Positions 1 through 8,853 of a stretch of DNA of 64,000 nucleotides are shown piece after piece. The first letter of the stretch is position 1; each line of letters opens with the position of its first letter. Source of the DNA: Delphinapterus leucas (taxonomy: Eukaryota > Chordata > Mammalia > Artiodactyla > Monodontidae); NCBI RefSeq assembly GCF_002288925.2, contig NW_022098021.1, forward strand, positions 33,117,203 to 33,181,202, in the 5' to 3' direction. Made by a program: the position numbers and the translations under genes. Below the pieces are notes generated by a model that ran no database searches, was not told where the DNA came from, and was given only the letters and a program-made list of their open reading frames with translations.

Positions 1-126
1 GTGCGACCAGAGCCACTCGATAGAATGTTTCTCGCCAGCAGCCACAAGACTGGAAAACCGTGGAGGGTGGAGCAAACTCTCAGTGAGCGTCTCCCGGGCC
101 CAGCGCCCCTTCCGCCTGTTCCTCCG

Positions 127-156
127 ATTGGCTGGCGTGAGTCTCGGCCGCCCAAT
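127..156. promoter_or_regulatory. Pair of CCAAT boxes (NF-Y-like)
   Basis: ATTGG at 127-131 (a reverse-strand CCAAT) and CCAAT at 152-156 lie about 25 bp apart in opposite orientation inside the CpG island. Paired CCAAT boxes near this spacing are typical of NF-Y-bound TATA-less promoters. They are about 1 kb upstream of the start codon, so they may serve an alternative or upstream transcription start. Function is inferred. Confidence 0.4.
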
Positions 157-194
157 CGCGCTGGAGTGTTTCCTGCGCGGCTTGCGGCGCCGCC

Positions 195-204
195 GCGCAT
201 GCCC
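195..204. promoter_or_regulatory. NRF1-like motif
   Basis: GCGCATGCCC matches most of the NRF1 palindrome (consensus core GCGCATGCGC), with one mismatch in the second half. It lies in the CpG island 40 bp after the CCAAT pair. Such sites are common in housekeeping promoters. This is a motif match only. Confidence 0.3.
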
Positions 205-1044
205 ACTCGAGAGCCGCCCCTCCGCTTCAGTCCCCGGGAGAGCCACAGAAGGGCACCGGCAAGCGGCGGGTGGGAACTGGGCCTGGCAGTGCCCGTGCCA
301 ATATCAGAGGGCCGTACCGGGACCTGGATGGGACCAGTGGGAGAACGACAGGAAAAACAAGCACCGACAGAACTACCCGATTTTCCCATATTCCTTAAGT
401 GCAGGTTTTCCCTGGGTTGACCTATTCATTTTTATTGTAGTTTGGGAGTTGGACAGTCCGATTTAGCTGTGGGGAGTCGAAAAAATCCGATTATATTTCT
501 TTTCTTTGTGTCCGGGCAGATCGAAAAAGGGAGCAAATGGAGCGAATCTTAATAAGAAAGTAAACTTTTCTCCTGTGTAGAGTGGACTGGGAACACCCTT
601 CCTTTGACTTTCCCTGTACGAAATGTGGCCTTATTAGCGCTTAACTGGAAGCGCTTTTCCGCCACCGCCCGAGCGTTTCAGCTCTAGCGCTTTCCTGCCC
701 TCTCGGAGGTGGCCGCCTGTGGGCGCTGGAAACGCTGCCTTACTTTCTGCTGTACAAAGAACCGCCCCACTAGTTTCCACGGTGTGCAACTCAGAAAAGT
801 GACCCCGAACGAAAAGCAACCGGCCTTCGGCGGAGAGGCCGTGCCTTGCTCCTTACCGACAAACTGGCCCCGACCTGCAGGCCCCGGCCTGTCCTAAGCG
901 AATCGCCGCTGTCGGCGCGCCGCAACCTCACAGCCTCACGCCAGGCCGGGCCCTGCGGCCGCTTGGAAAAGGCGGCGAGCGGAACCCGCACGCGGAAGCG
1001 CCGGGCGCACTGAGCATGCCCAGTTGCAGAGCCGACCAGAGGAG

Positions 1045-1096
1045 TTTTTTTCTTTTCTTTCTTTTTTCTTTTTCTTTTCTTTCTTTTTTTTTTTTT
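1045..1096 (+). repeat. Polypyrimidine (T/C) tract upstream of the start codon
   Basis: A 52-base stretch made only of T and C, mostly T runs broken by single C bases, ends 71 bases before the ATG. It is followed by a C-rich stretch at 1118-1153. Depending on the transcription start, it lies in the core promoter or the 5' UTR. Long homopyrimidine tracts can adopt H-DNA, and in RNA they attract pyrimidine-tract binding proteins. These roles are inferred. Confidence 0.8.
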
Positions 1097-1167
1097 GGTC
1101 TCAAGCAGCAGGCCTTCTCCCCACCCCCACCCGAGCCCCCCCACCACCCCCGGCCTAAGCAGCTACC

Positions 1168-1208
1168 ATGGCCGAGGTCCCCGGCTCGGTGTTGTCCCAG
1201 GCGGGTTG
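1168..1208 (+). CDS. TDRD3: TDRD3 first coding exon (Tudor domain-containing protein 3), partial
   Basis: This 41-base exon encodes MAEVPGSVLSQAGW, with the last codon split TG|G across the intron. The start codon has A at -3 and G at +4 (strong Kozak). A consensus donor, GTAAGT, follows at 1209. As I remember them, TDRD3 orthologues begin with 14 residues ending LSQAGW, followed by YLSDEG in the next exon; this match in length and C-terminal half is the basis of the call. TDRD3 is a scaffold with an N-terminal OB-fold that binds topoisomerase TOP3B, a UBA domain, and a Tudor domain that reads asymmetric dimethylarginine on histone tails and the RNA polymerase II CTD. It also binds FMRP and enters stress granules. 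None of those domains lie in this window, only the extreme N terminus. Residues 4-8 are the variable part. The identification is from memory, without alignment; exon 2 would settle it. Confidence 0.75.
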
Positions 1209-1214
1209 GTAAGT
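1209..1214 (+). other. 5' splice donor of exon 1
   Basis: GTAAGT follows the exon's TG directly and is a full match to the consensus donor. In-frame read-through would meet a stop at once (G+TAA), so splicing here is needed for the coding model. The intron falls after the second base of the Trp-14 codon. Confidence 0.8.
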
Positions 1215-1255
1215 GGCGAGTATAATCGGCCGCGGGCGCGGGCCGGGCCGGAGTA

Positions 1256-1278
1256 GGGTTGGGGTTGGGGCGGTGGGG
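1256..1278 (+). other. G-quadruplex candidate at start of intron 1
   Basis: Four G runs (GGG, GGGG, GGGG, GGGG) are separated by loops of two, two and four bases on the non-template strand, 48 bases after the splice donor. This fits the standard G4 pattern. More G-rich stretches follow to about 1480. It is strand-asymmetric, so it could form in the nascent RNA or in displaced DNA. Confidence 0.6.
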
Positions 1279-2404
1279 TGCGTGTCGGGGTAGGCGGAGG
1301 CCGCCGCCCGCCCCCGGCCTCTCCCCGGGCCCGTCCGGGCCGGCTCCGCCCCCGGCGCCACGCGGAGCCGAGCTAGTCCCCCAGCTCCCCTCGGCGTGGC
1401 GGCGCGGCCTGGGCCCCGGGAGGCGGGCGGCGCTCCGGGGAGAGGCCGGGGGCCGCGGGCAGGGCGGCGGGGCGGGCGGCGACGCAGGCCCGAGCCGAGC
1501 CGCGCGGGCGGAAGCTCAGCGCCACCGCGCCGCTCCGGGGGTTGTTGGCCGCGGCTGGACGAGAGGAGGCGAGGGCTGGAGAACGGAGTGCGGCGGAGAG
1601 GGACGAGCACGGCCGGAGCCCGCGGGCCCGCGGGAAGTTGAGGGCACAGCACAGCCCGGGCTGTTGCCGGGCCGCCTCCGTCCTCCTTATTCCAAAGTAC
1701 AGGACGGAGCAGGGGAAAGCCGCCCTCTGCGGCACACACACAACTTCTGAAGCTGAGAATGACCACATTAACTCGTGTGGATGCTCCATAGAACTTTTCT
1801 TGAAAAGATGACGGTGTTCGGATTTTTAAAGACATGTCAAGATTTTAGGATCTGAAAACAATAAAAAAATTATGCGAATTAAGCAGTTTCTGCAACTTCG
1901 GCCATTAGGGTTGTAAACATCCAGTTTAATTTACTAACGCTTTAACAGGCCTGCATGGGCACAGTCTGGGATGAAGGGTGGGAAGGAGGTTGAAAAAGAT
2001 TTGCCCCTGCTCTCTGGAAGTTCACTATCTTAGCGAAAAGAGGGGAAGGAGGCATTAAAACAACAAACACAAAAACGGGAAATTGTGGTAAACTGTACAG
2101 AGGTGCAGGTAAATGTGGTATGGAATTGGAGAGGAAGGAGAGTTAATTTCCTGGAGAAGTGGGCTTTGGGAGATGGTGAGGAGAAGGCTTTGTAGATACA
2201 GAGCCGCTGGAGATGAGGCACAGAGGTAGGAAAGTGCTTATTGGTTTGCAGAATTGATATTAGATCCCTATGGTTCCTCGAAGTAGAAGGGTGTCCAGTG
2301 AAGATTAAGACCTTAAAAGTTTGTGGCCAGGTTGTGGAGCCTACAAGTGCCTAAAGGATGGATTTGATTTTGTGAATGAAATTTTTGATTAGAGGGCTGT
2401 AACA

Positions 2405-2545
2405 CCTGTATTATGAAGACGCTGTGCCTGGCTCTACTGGCACCTCATTTTACAGGTGAAGAGATTGAGGCACAAAATTGTTAAGTAACTTTCCAAAAAA
2501 AATGACATAACTGGAAAGTGGTGGAGTTGAATGGTGAGCACAGAG
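2405..2545 (-). repeat. MIR SINE relic
   Basis: The block 'cattttacaggtgaagagattgaggcac... ttaagtaactt...' in broken form matches the reverse complement of the conserved MIR core: the 'ATTTTACAG' box, the 'GAGGCAC' box, then 'TTAAGTAACTT'. It is strongly diverged, as expected for this old mammalian family. Confidence 0.65.
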
Positions 2546-2565
2546 GGGCTGGTTCCAGCTCTGGT

Positions 2566-2627
2566 GCTTTTAACTGTTACTGTTCTGACAGTATTTGCTT
2601 TTAACTGTTACTGTTCTGACAGTTTTT
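2566..2627 (+). repeat. 31-bp tandem duplication
   Basis: Two adjacent 31-base copies (2566-2596 and 2597-2627) begin GCTTTTAACTG and end CTGACAGTATTT or CTGACAGTTTTT. They differ at one base. This looks like a recent replication-slippage or unequal-exchange event in otherwise unique sequence. Confidence 0.85.
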
Positions 2628-3217
2628 GCTTAGAACACCATTGACATAACAAACTGTAGCGTTAAAAACTCACCTTTATCAGTTTTATTATTGTTCTTCT
2701 AACTGGAATTTCTACATTCAGTTTGTTTACCTCACAACGCTATCCTGAAAAATCTCGGATCACTCTTTTTGAGTTTTTCCCCATTCTTCGTTTGATTAAC
2801 CCTTAGTTCTTCAAACTAGTTGTATGAATTCGTTTACAGTCTTTTACTGCTTTCCAACATGATCCCACCTGTGTTAGAAAGGCCAGTCTCAATATTTTGA
2901 TTCCAAACACATACTAAATTGTTTTTTGGACTCTAAGATCCTTAAGGGTGGGTAAACTGCATCTTATGTTTCTGTATATCTGTAATGCCAGGGAGCTCAC
3001 TACCTTGTAGGTTCTTTTTTTTTGAATTTTTGAATTTTATTTTTTTATATAGCAGGTTCTTATGAGTTATCCATTTTATACATATTAGTGTATATATGTC
3101 AATCCCAATCTCCCAATTCATCCCACCACCGCACCCCCACCCCTGCCACTTTACCCCCTTGGTGTCCATACGTTTGTTCTCTACATTTGTGTCTCTATTT
3201 CTGTCCTGCAAACTGGT

Positions 3218-6200
3218 TCATCTGTGCCATTTTTCTAGGTTCCACATATATGCGTTAATATACGATATTTGTTTTTCTCTTTCTGACATTTCACTCTGTA
3301 TGACAGTCTCTAGATCCATCCACGTCTCCACAAATGACCCAGTTTCGTTCCTTTTAATGGCTGAGTAATATTCCATTGTATATATGTACCACGTCTTTAT
3401 CCATTCATCTGTCGATGGGCATTTAGCTTGCTTCCGTGACCTGGCTATTGTAAATAGTGCTGCAATGAACATTGGGGTGCATGTGTCTTTTTGAATTATG
3501 GTTTTCTCTGGGTATATGCCAAGGAGTGGGATTGCTGGGTCATATGGTAATTCTATTTTTAGTGTTTTCAGGAACCTCCATACTGTTCTCCATAGTGGCT
3601 GTATCAATTTACATTCCCACCAGCAGTGCAAGAGGGTTCCCTTTTCTCCACACCCTCTCCAGCATTTGTTGTTTGTAGATTTTCTGATGATGCCCATTCT
3701 AACTGGTGTGAGGTGATACCTCATTGTAGTTTTGATTTGCATTTCTCTAATAATTAGTGATGTTGAGCAGTTTTTCATGTGCCTCTTGGCCATCTGTATG
3801 TTTTCTTTGGAGAAATGTCTATTTTTCTTCCCATTTTTTGATTGGGTTGTTTTTTTTTTTAATATTGAGCTGCAGGTGCTGTTTATATGTTTTGGAGATT
3901 AATCCTTTGTCCATTGATTCCTTTGCAAATACTTTCTGCCATTCTGAGGGTTGTCTTTTCATCTTGTTTGTAGTTTCCTTTGCTTTGCAAAAGCTTTTAA
4001 GTTTCATTAGGTCCCATTTGTTTATTTTTGTTTTTATTTCCATTACTCTAGGAGGTGGATCAAAAAAGATCTTGCTGTGATTTATGTCGAAGACTGTATA
4101 GTGTCCATTTAGTTCTGTAATCCATTTTGAGTTTATTTTTGTGTATGGTGTTAGGGAGTGTTCTGATTTCATTCTTTTACATGTAGCTGCCGAGTTTTCC
4201 CAGCAACACTTATTGAAGAGACTGCCTTTTCTCCATTGTATATCCTTGCCTCCTTTGTCATAGATTAGTTGACCATAGGTGCGTGAGTTTATCTCTGGGC
4301 TTTCTGTCCTGTTCCATTGATTTATATTTCAGTTTTTCTGCCAGTAACATAGGGTCTTGATTACTGTAGGTTTTGTAGTACAGTCTGAAGTAAGGGAGTC
4401 TGATTCCAACAGCTCTGTTTTTTTCCCATAAGACTGCTTTGGCTATTCAGGGTCATTTGTGTCTCCATACAAATTTTAAGATTTTTTTGTTCTAGTTCCG
4501 TAAAAAATGCCATTGGAAATTTGATAGGGATTGCAATGAATCTGTAGATTGCTTTGGGTAGTATAGTCATTTTCACAATATTGATTCTTCCAATCCAGGA
4601 ACATGGTATATCTCTCCATCTGTTGGTATCATCATTAATCTCTTTCATCAGTGTCTTATAGTTTTTTGCATACAGGTCTCTTGTCTCCCTAGGTAGGTTT
4701 ATTCTTAGGTATTTTATTCTTGCAATGGTAAGTGGGAGTATTTCCTTAATTTCTCTTTCAGATTTTTCATCATTAGTGTATAGGAATGCAAGAGATTTCT
4801 GTGAATTAATTTTGTATCCTGCAACTTTACCAAATTCATTGTTTAGCTCTAGTAGTTTTCTGGTGGCATCTTTAGGATTCTGTATGTATAGTATCATGTC
4901 ATCTGCAAACAGTGACAGTTTTACTTCTTTTCTTCCAATTTGTATTCCTTTTATTTCTTTTTCTTCTCTGATTGCCATGGCTAGGACTTCCAAAACTATG
5001 TTGAATAAGAGTGGCGAGAGTAGACATCCTTGTCTTGTTCCTGATCTTAGGCAAAATGGTTTCAGTTTTTCACCATTGAGAATGTTGTTTGCGGTGGGTT
5101 TGTCACACATGGCCTTTATTATGTTGAGGTAGGTTCCCTCTATGCCCACGTTCTGGAGAGTTTTTTTTTGTCATAAATGGGTGTCGAATTTTGTCAAAAG
5201 CATTTTCTGCATCTATTGAGATGATCATATGGTTTTTATTCTTCAGTTTGTTTATATGGTGTATCACATTGATTGATTTGCGTATATTGAAGAATCCTTG
5301 CATCCCTATGTTAAATCCCACTTGATCATGGTGTATGATCCTTTTAATGTGTTGTTGGATTCTGTTTGCTAGTATTTTGTGGAAGATTTTTGCATCTATA
5401 TTCATCAGTGATATTGGTTTGTAATTTTCTTTTTTTGTAGTATCTTTGGTTTTGGTATCAGGGTGAGGGTGGCCTCATAGATTGAGTTTGGGAGTGTTCC
5501 TTCCTCTGCAGTTTTTTGCAAGAGTTTGAGAAGGATGGGGTTAGCTTTTCTCTAAATGTTTGATAGAATTCACCTGTGAAGCCATCTGTTCCTGGATTTT
5601 TGTTTCTTGGGAGATTTTTAATCACAGTTTCAATTTCATTACTTGTGATTGGTCTGTTCATATTTTCTATTTCTTCCTGGTTCAGTCTTGGAAGGTTATA
5701 CCTTTCTAAGGATTTGTCCATTTCTTCCAGGTTGTCCATTTTATTGGCAAAGAGTTGCTTGTAGTAGTCTCTTAGGATGCTTTGTATTTCTGCAGTGTCC
5801 ATTGTAACTTCTCCTTTTTCATTTCTAATGTTATTGATTTGAGTCCCCTCCCTCTTTTTCTTGATGAGTCTGGCTAATGGTTTATCAATTTTGTTTACCT
5901 TCTCAAAGAACCAGCTTTTAGTTTTATTGATCTTTGCTATTGTCTTCTTTGTTTCTATTTCATTTATTTCTGCTCTGATCTTTATGATTTCTTTCCTTCT
6001 ACTAATTTTGGATTTTGTTTGTTCTTCTTTCTCTAGTTCCTTTAGGTGTGAGGTTAGATTGCTTATTTTAAATTTTTCTTGTTTCTTGAGGTAGGCTTGT
6101 ATAGCTATAAACTTCCCTCTTAGATCTGCTTTTGCTGCATCCCATAGGTTTTGGATAGTTGTGTTTTTGTTGTCATTTGTCTCTAGGTATTTTTTTATTT

Positions 6201-7005
6201 CCTCTTTGATTTCTTCAGTGATCTCTTGGTTATTTAGTAACGTATTGTTTAGTCTCCATGTGTTTTTGTTTTTTACGTTTTTTCCCCTGTAATTGATTTC
6301 TAATATCATAGCATTGTGCTCAGAAAAGAAGATGCTTGATATGATTTCAATTCTCTTAAATTTACTGAGGCTTGATTTGTGACCCAAGATGTGATCCATC
6401 CTGGAGAATGTTCCGTGCGCACTTGAGAAGAAAGTGTAATCTGCTGTTTTTGGATGGAATGTCCTATAAATATCAATTAAATCTATCTGATCTATTGTGT
6501 CATTTAAAGTTTGTGTTTCCTTATTAGTTTTCTGTTTGGATGATCTGTCCATTGGTGTCAGTGAGGTGTTACAGTCCCCCACTACTATTGTGTTATTGTC
6601 GATTTCTTCTTTTATAGCTGTTAGCAGTTACCTTATGTATTGAGGTGCTTCTGTGTTGGGTGCATATATATTTATAATTGTTATATCTTCTTTCTGGATT
6701 GATCTGTTGATAATTATGTAGTGTTCTTCCTTGTCTCTTGCAACATTTTTTATTTTTAAGTCTATTTTATCTGATATGAGTATTGCTACTCCAGCTTTCT
6801 TTTGATTTCCATTTGCATGGTATATCTTTTTCCATCCCCTCACTTTCAGTCTGTATGTGTCTGTAGGTCTGAAGTGGGTCTCTTGTGGACAGCATATATA
6901 TGGTTCTTGTTTTTGTACCCATTCAGCGAACCTGTGTCTTTTGGTTGGAGCATTTAATCCGTTTATGTTTAAGGTGATTATTGATATGTGTGTTCCTATT
7001 ACTGT
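3218..7005 (-). pseudogene. L1 ORF2 (endonuclease / reverse transcriptase), broken copy in element A
   Basis: ORF2p makes the nick (APE-type endonuclease) and copies L1 RNA into DNA at the target. Endonuclease sequence is readable at 6843-6628 (GNQKKAGVAILISD, INIYAPNT) and continues into 6582-5458, which begins with [14 protein letters not shown]. Reverse transcriptase blocks lie at 5405-5103 ([18 protein letters not shown]) and 5149-4361 ([13 protein letters not shown]). The catalytic box FADD is at 4909-4898, in the L1 form with Phe instead of Tyr. The C-terminal part with its Cys-rich segment ([18 protein letters not shown]) spans 3793-3218. Frame changes or stops near 3800, 4200-4360, 5150, 5430 and 6600 split the roughly 1,260-codon frame into at least six pieces, and the expected ATG near 7000 reads ATA. 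It is not functional. Confidence 0.92.
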
Positions 7006-7062
7006 TTTTTAATTGTTATGGGTTTGTGTTTTGTAGATCCTTTTCTTCTCTGGGTTTCCCAC

Positions 7063-7958
7063 TTAGAGAAGTTCCTTTAGCATTTGTTGTAGAGCTGGTT
7101 TGGTGGTGCTGAATTCTCTAAGCTTTTGCTTGTCTGTAATGCTTTTGGTTTCTCCATCAGATCTGAATGAGATCCTTGCCATGTAGAGTAATCTTGGTTG
7201 TAGGTTCTTCCCTTTCATCACCTTAAGTATATCATGCCACTCCCTTCTGGCTTGTAGAGTTTCTGCTGAGAAATCAGCTGTTAACCTTATGGGAGTTCCC
7301 TTGTATGTTATTTGTTGTTTTTCCCTTGTTGTTCTCAATTATTCTTTGTCTTTAATTTTTGTCAATTTGATTACTATGTGTCTTGGCATGTTTCTCCTTG
7401 GGTTTATCCTGCCTGGGACTCTGCACTTCCTGGACTTGAGTGGCTGTTTCCTTTCCCATGTTAGGGAAGTTTTGGACTATAATCTCTTTCAGTATTTTCT
7501 TGGGTCATTTCTCTCTCTCTCGTCTTTCTGGGACCCCTATAATGCGAATGTTGTTGAGTTTAATGTTGTCCCGGAGGTCTCTTAGGGTGTCTTCATTTCT
7601 TTTCATTCTTTTTTTCTTTATTCTGTTCTGTGGCAGTGAATTCCAGCATTCTGTCTTCCAGGTCACTTACCCGTTTTTCTGCCTCAGTTATTCTACTATT
7701 GATTCCGTCTAGTGTATCTTTCATTTCAGTTGTATTGTTCATCTTTGTTTGTTCTTTAACTTTTCTAGGTCTTTGTTAAACATTTCTTGCATCTTCTTGA
7801 CCTTTGCCTCCATTCTTTTTCCGAGGTCCTGGATCATCTTCACTTATCATTACCCTGAATTATTTTTCTGGAAGGTTGCTTATCTCCACCTTATTTAGTT
7901 GTTTTTCTGGGGTTGTATCTTGTTCTTTCATCTGGTACATAGCCCTCTGCCTTTTCAT
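7063..7958 (-). pseudogene. L1 ORF1 (RNA-binding chaperone), broken copy in element A
   Basis: ORF1p is the trimeric RNA-binding protein that coats L1 RNA. The start ATG is the reverse complement of 7956-7958 (MKRQRAMYQMKEQ), and the stop is TAA at 7063-7065, about 299 codons in all. The C-terminal domain is open over 7338-7063 (ITYKGTPIRLTADFSAETLQ, RRE, then a Lys/Leu-rich end), which is typical of mammalian L1 ORF1. The 896-base length is not a multiple of three, and the N-terminal coiled-coil region is frameshifted. It is non-functional. The same gene is more nearly full length in element B (17410-18309). Confidence 0.88.
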
Positions 7959-8843
7959 CTTGTCTGTCTTTCTGTGAATGTGGTTTTTGTTCCACAGGCT
8001 GCAGGATTGTAATTCTTCTTGCTTCCGCTGTCTGCCCTCTGGTGGATAAGGCTAACAAAGAGGCTTGTGCAGGCTTCCTGATGGCAGGGACTGGTGGTGG
8101 GTAGAGCTCAGTAAAAGTTTAATCTGCTTGTCTGCTGATAGGTGGGGCTGGGTTCCCTCCCTGTTGGTGGTTTTGCCTGAGGCGACCCAACACTGGAGCC
8201 TGCCCCGCTCTTTGATGGGGCTAACAGCGGACTCTGGGAGGGCTCATGCCAAGGAGTACTTCCCAGAACTTCTGCTGCCAGTGTCCTTGTCCTCACAGTG
8301 AGCCACAGCCACCCCCTGCCTCTGCAGGAGACCCTCCAACTCTAGCAGGTAGGTCTGGTTCAGTCTCCTATGGGGTCACTGCTGCTTCACCTGGGTCCCG
8401 ATGCACACACTACTTTGTGTGTGCCCTGCAAGAGTGGAGTCTCTTTTTTCCCTCGTCTTGTTGAAGTCCTGAAATCAAATCCCACTAGCCTTCAAAGTCT
8501 GATTGATTGTCTAGGAATTTATCCTCCTGTTGCTGGACCCCCAGGTTGGGAAGACTGATGTGGGGCTCAGAACCTTCATTCCAGTGGGTGGACTTCTGTG
8601 GTATAAGTGTTCTCCAGTTTGTGAGTCACCCACCCAGCAGTTATGGGGTTTGACTTTATTGTGATTGTGACCCTCCTACCGTCTCATTGTGCCTTCTCCT
8701 TTGTCTTTGTATGTGGAGTATCTTTCTTCCTGAGTTCCAGTGTCTTCCTGTCAATGATGGTTCAGCAGTTAGTTGTGATTCCAGTGCTCTAGCAAGAGGT
8801 TGTGAGTGCACGCCCTTCTACTCCGCCATCTTGAACCTATCTC
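7959..8843 (-). promoter_or_regulatory. L1 5' UTR / internal promoter of element A
   Basis: About 885 bases of moderately GC-rich sequence lie upstream of ORF1. The first L1 bases (right end) hold AAGATGGCGG, the reverse complement of 8823-8832, which matches the YY1 site that positions transcription starts in other mammalian L1s. It is much shorter than the 5' UTRs of F and G because it lacks their T-rich inserts. Confidence 0.7.
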
Positions 8844-8853
8844 CTACCTTGTA

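Larger units (their letters stand above)
1..1700. promoter_or_regulatory. CpG-island promoter region around TDRD3 exon 1
   Basis: The first 1.7 kb is rich in G+C and CpG, in sharp contrast to the AT-rich sequence that follows. The densest part is about 1210-1680. It encloses the exon at 1168-1208 and has no obvious TATA box before the start codon, which fits a broadly expressed CpG-island promoter. The transcription start cannot be placed from sequence alone. Part of 1-1000 may be upstream flank or an alternative non-coding first exon. Confidence 0.85.
1701..2999. other. Intronic stretch, mostly unassigned
   Basis: The sequence becomes AT-rich after the CpG island. Apart from a MIR relic and a short tandem duplication, both listed separately, I see no exon, RNA gene or recognisable repeat. 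Confidence 0.5.
3010..8843 (-). mobile_element. L1 element A, full length, with target-site duplication
   Basis: This is a 5.8-kb LINE-1 antisense to TDRD3. An exact 10-bp target-site duplication, CTACCTTGTA, flanks it at 3000-3009 and 8844-8853. From right to left it has a 5' UTR starting with the YY1-like AAGATGGCGG block, ORF1, ORF2, a short 3' UTR (3010-3217) and a degenerate A tail (T run from 3013). The 3' UTR type is shared with element B but not with D, F or G. Both ORFs are broken, so it is inactive. Confidence 0.93.

Noticed and set aside
1..420. Open frame of 139 codons at the very start, and an overlapping one at 83-466
   Set aside because: Both are GC-rich CpG-island translations with low-complexity Pro/Arg/Gly content and no family resemblance. 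Long open frames are expected by chance in such sequence.
1155..1835. Minus-strand 226-codon open frame over the CpG island
   Set aside because: Composition is dominated by Arg/Pro/Ala from GC-rich DNA, it is antisense to the TDRD3 exon, and no exon structure is visible.
4361..6582. Reverse transcriptase and endonuclease open frames as possible retron, DGR or group II intron
   Set aside because: The motifs (FADD box, APE-type endonuclease, Cys-rich end, linked ORF1, A tail, target-site duplication) are those of mammalian L1, and the DNA is vertebrate.
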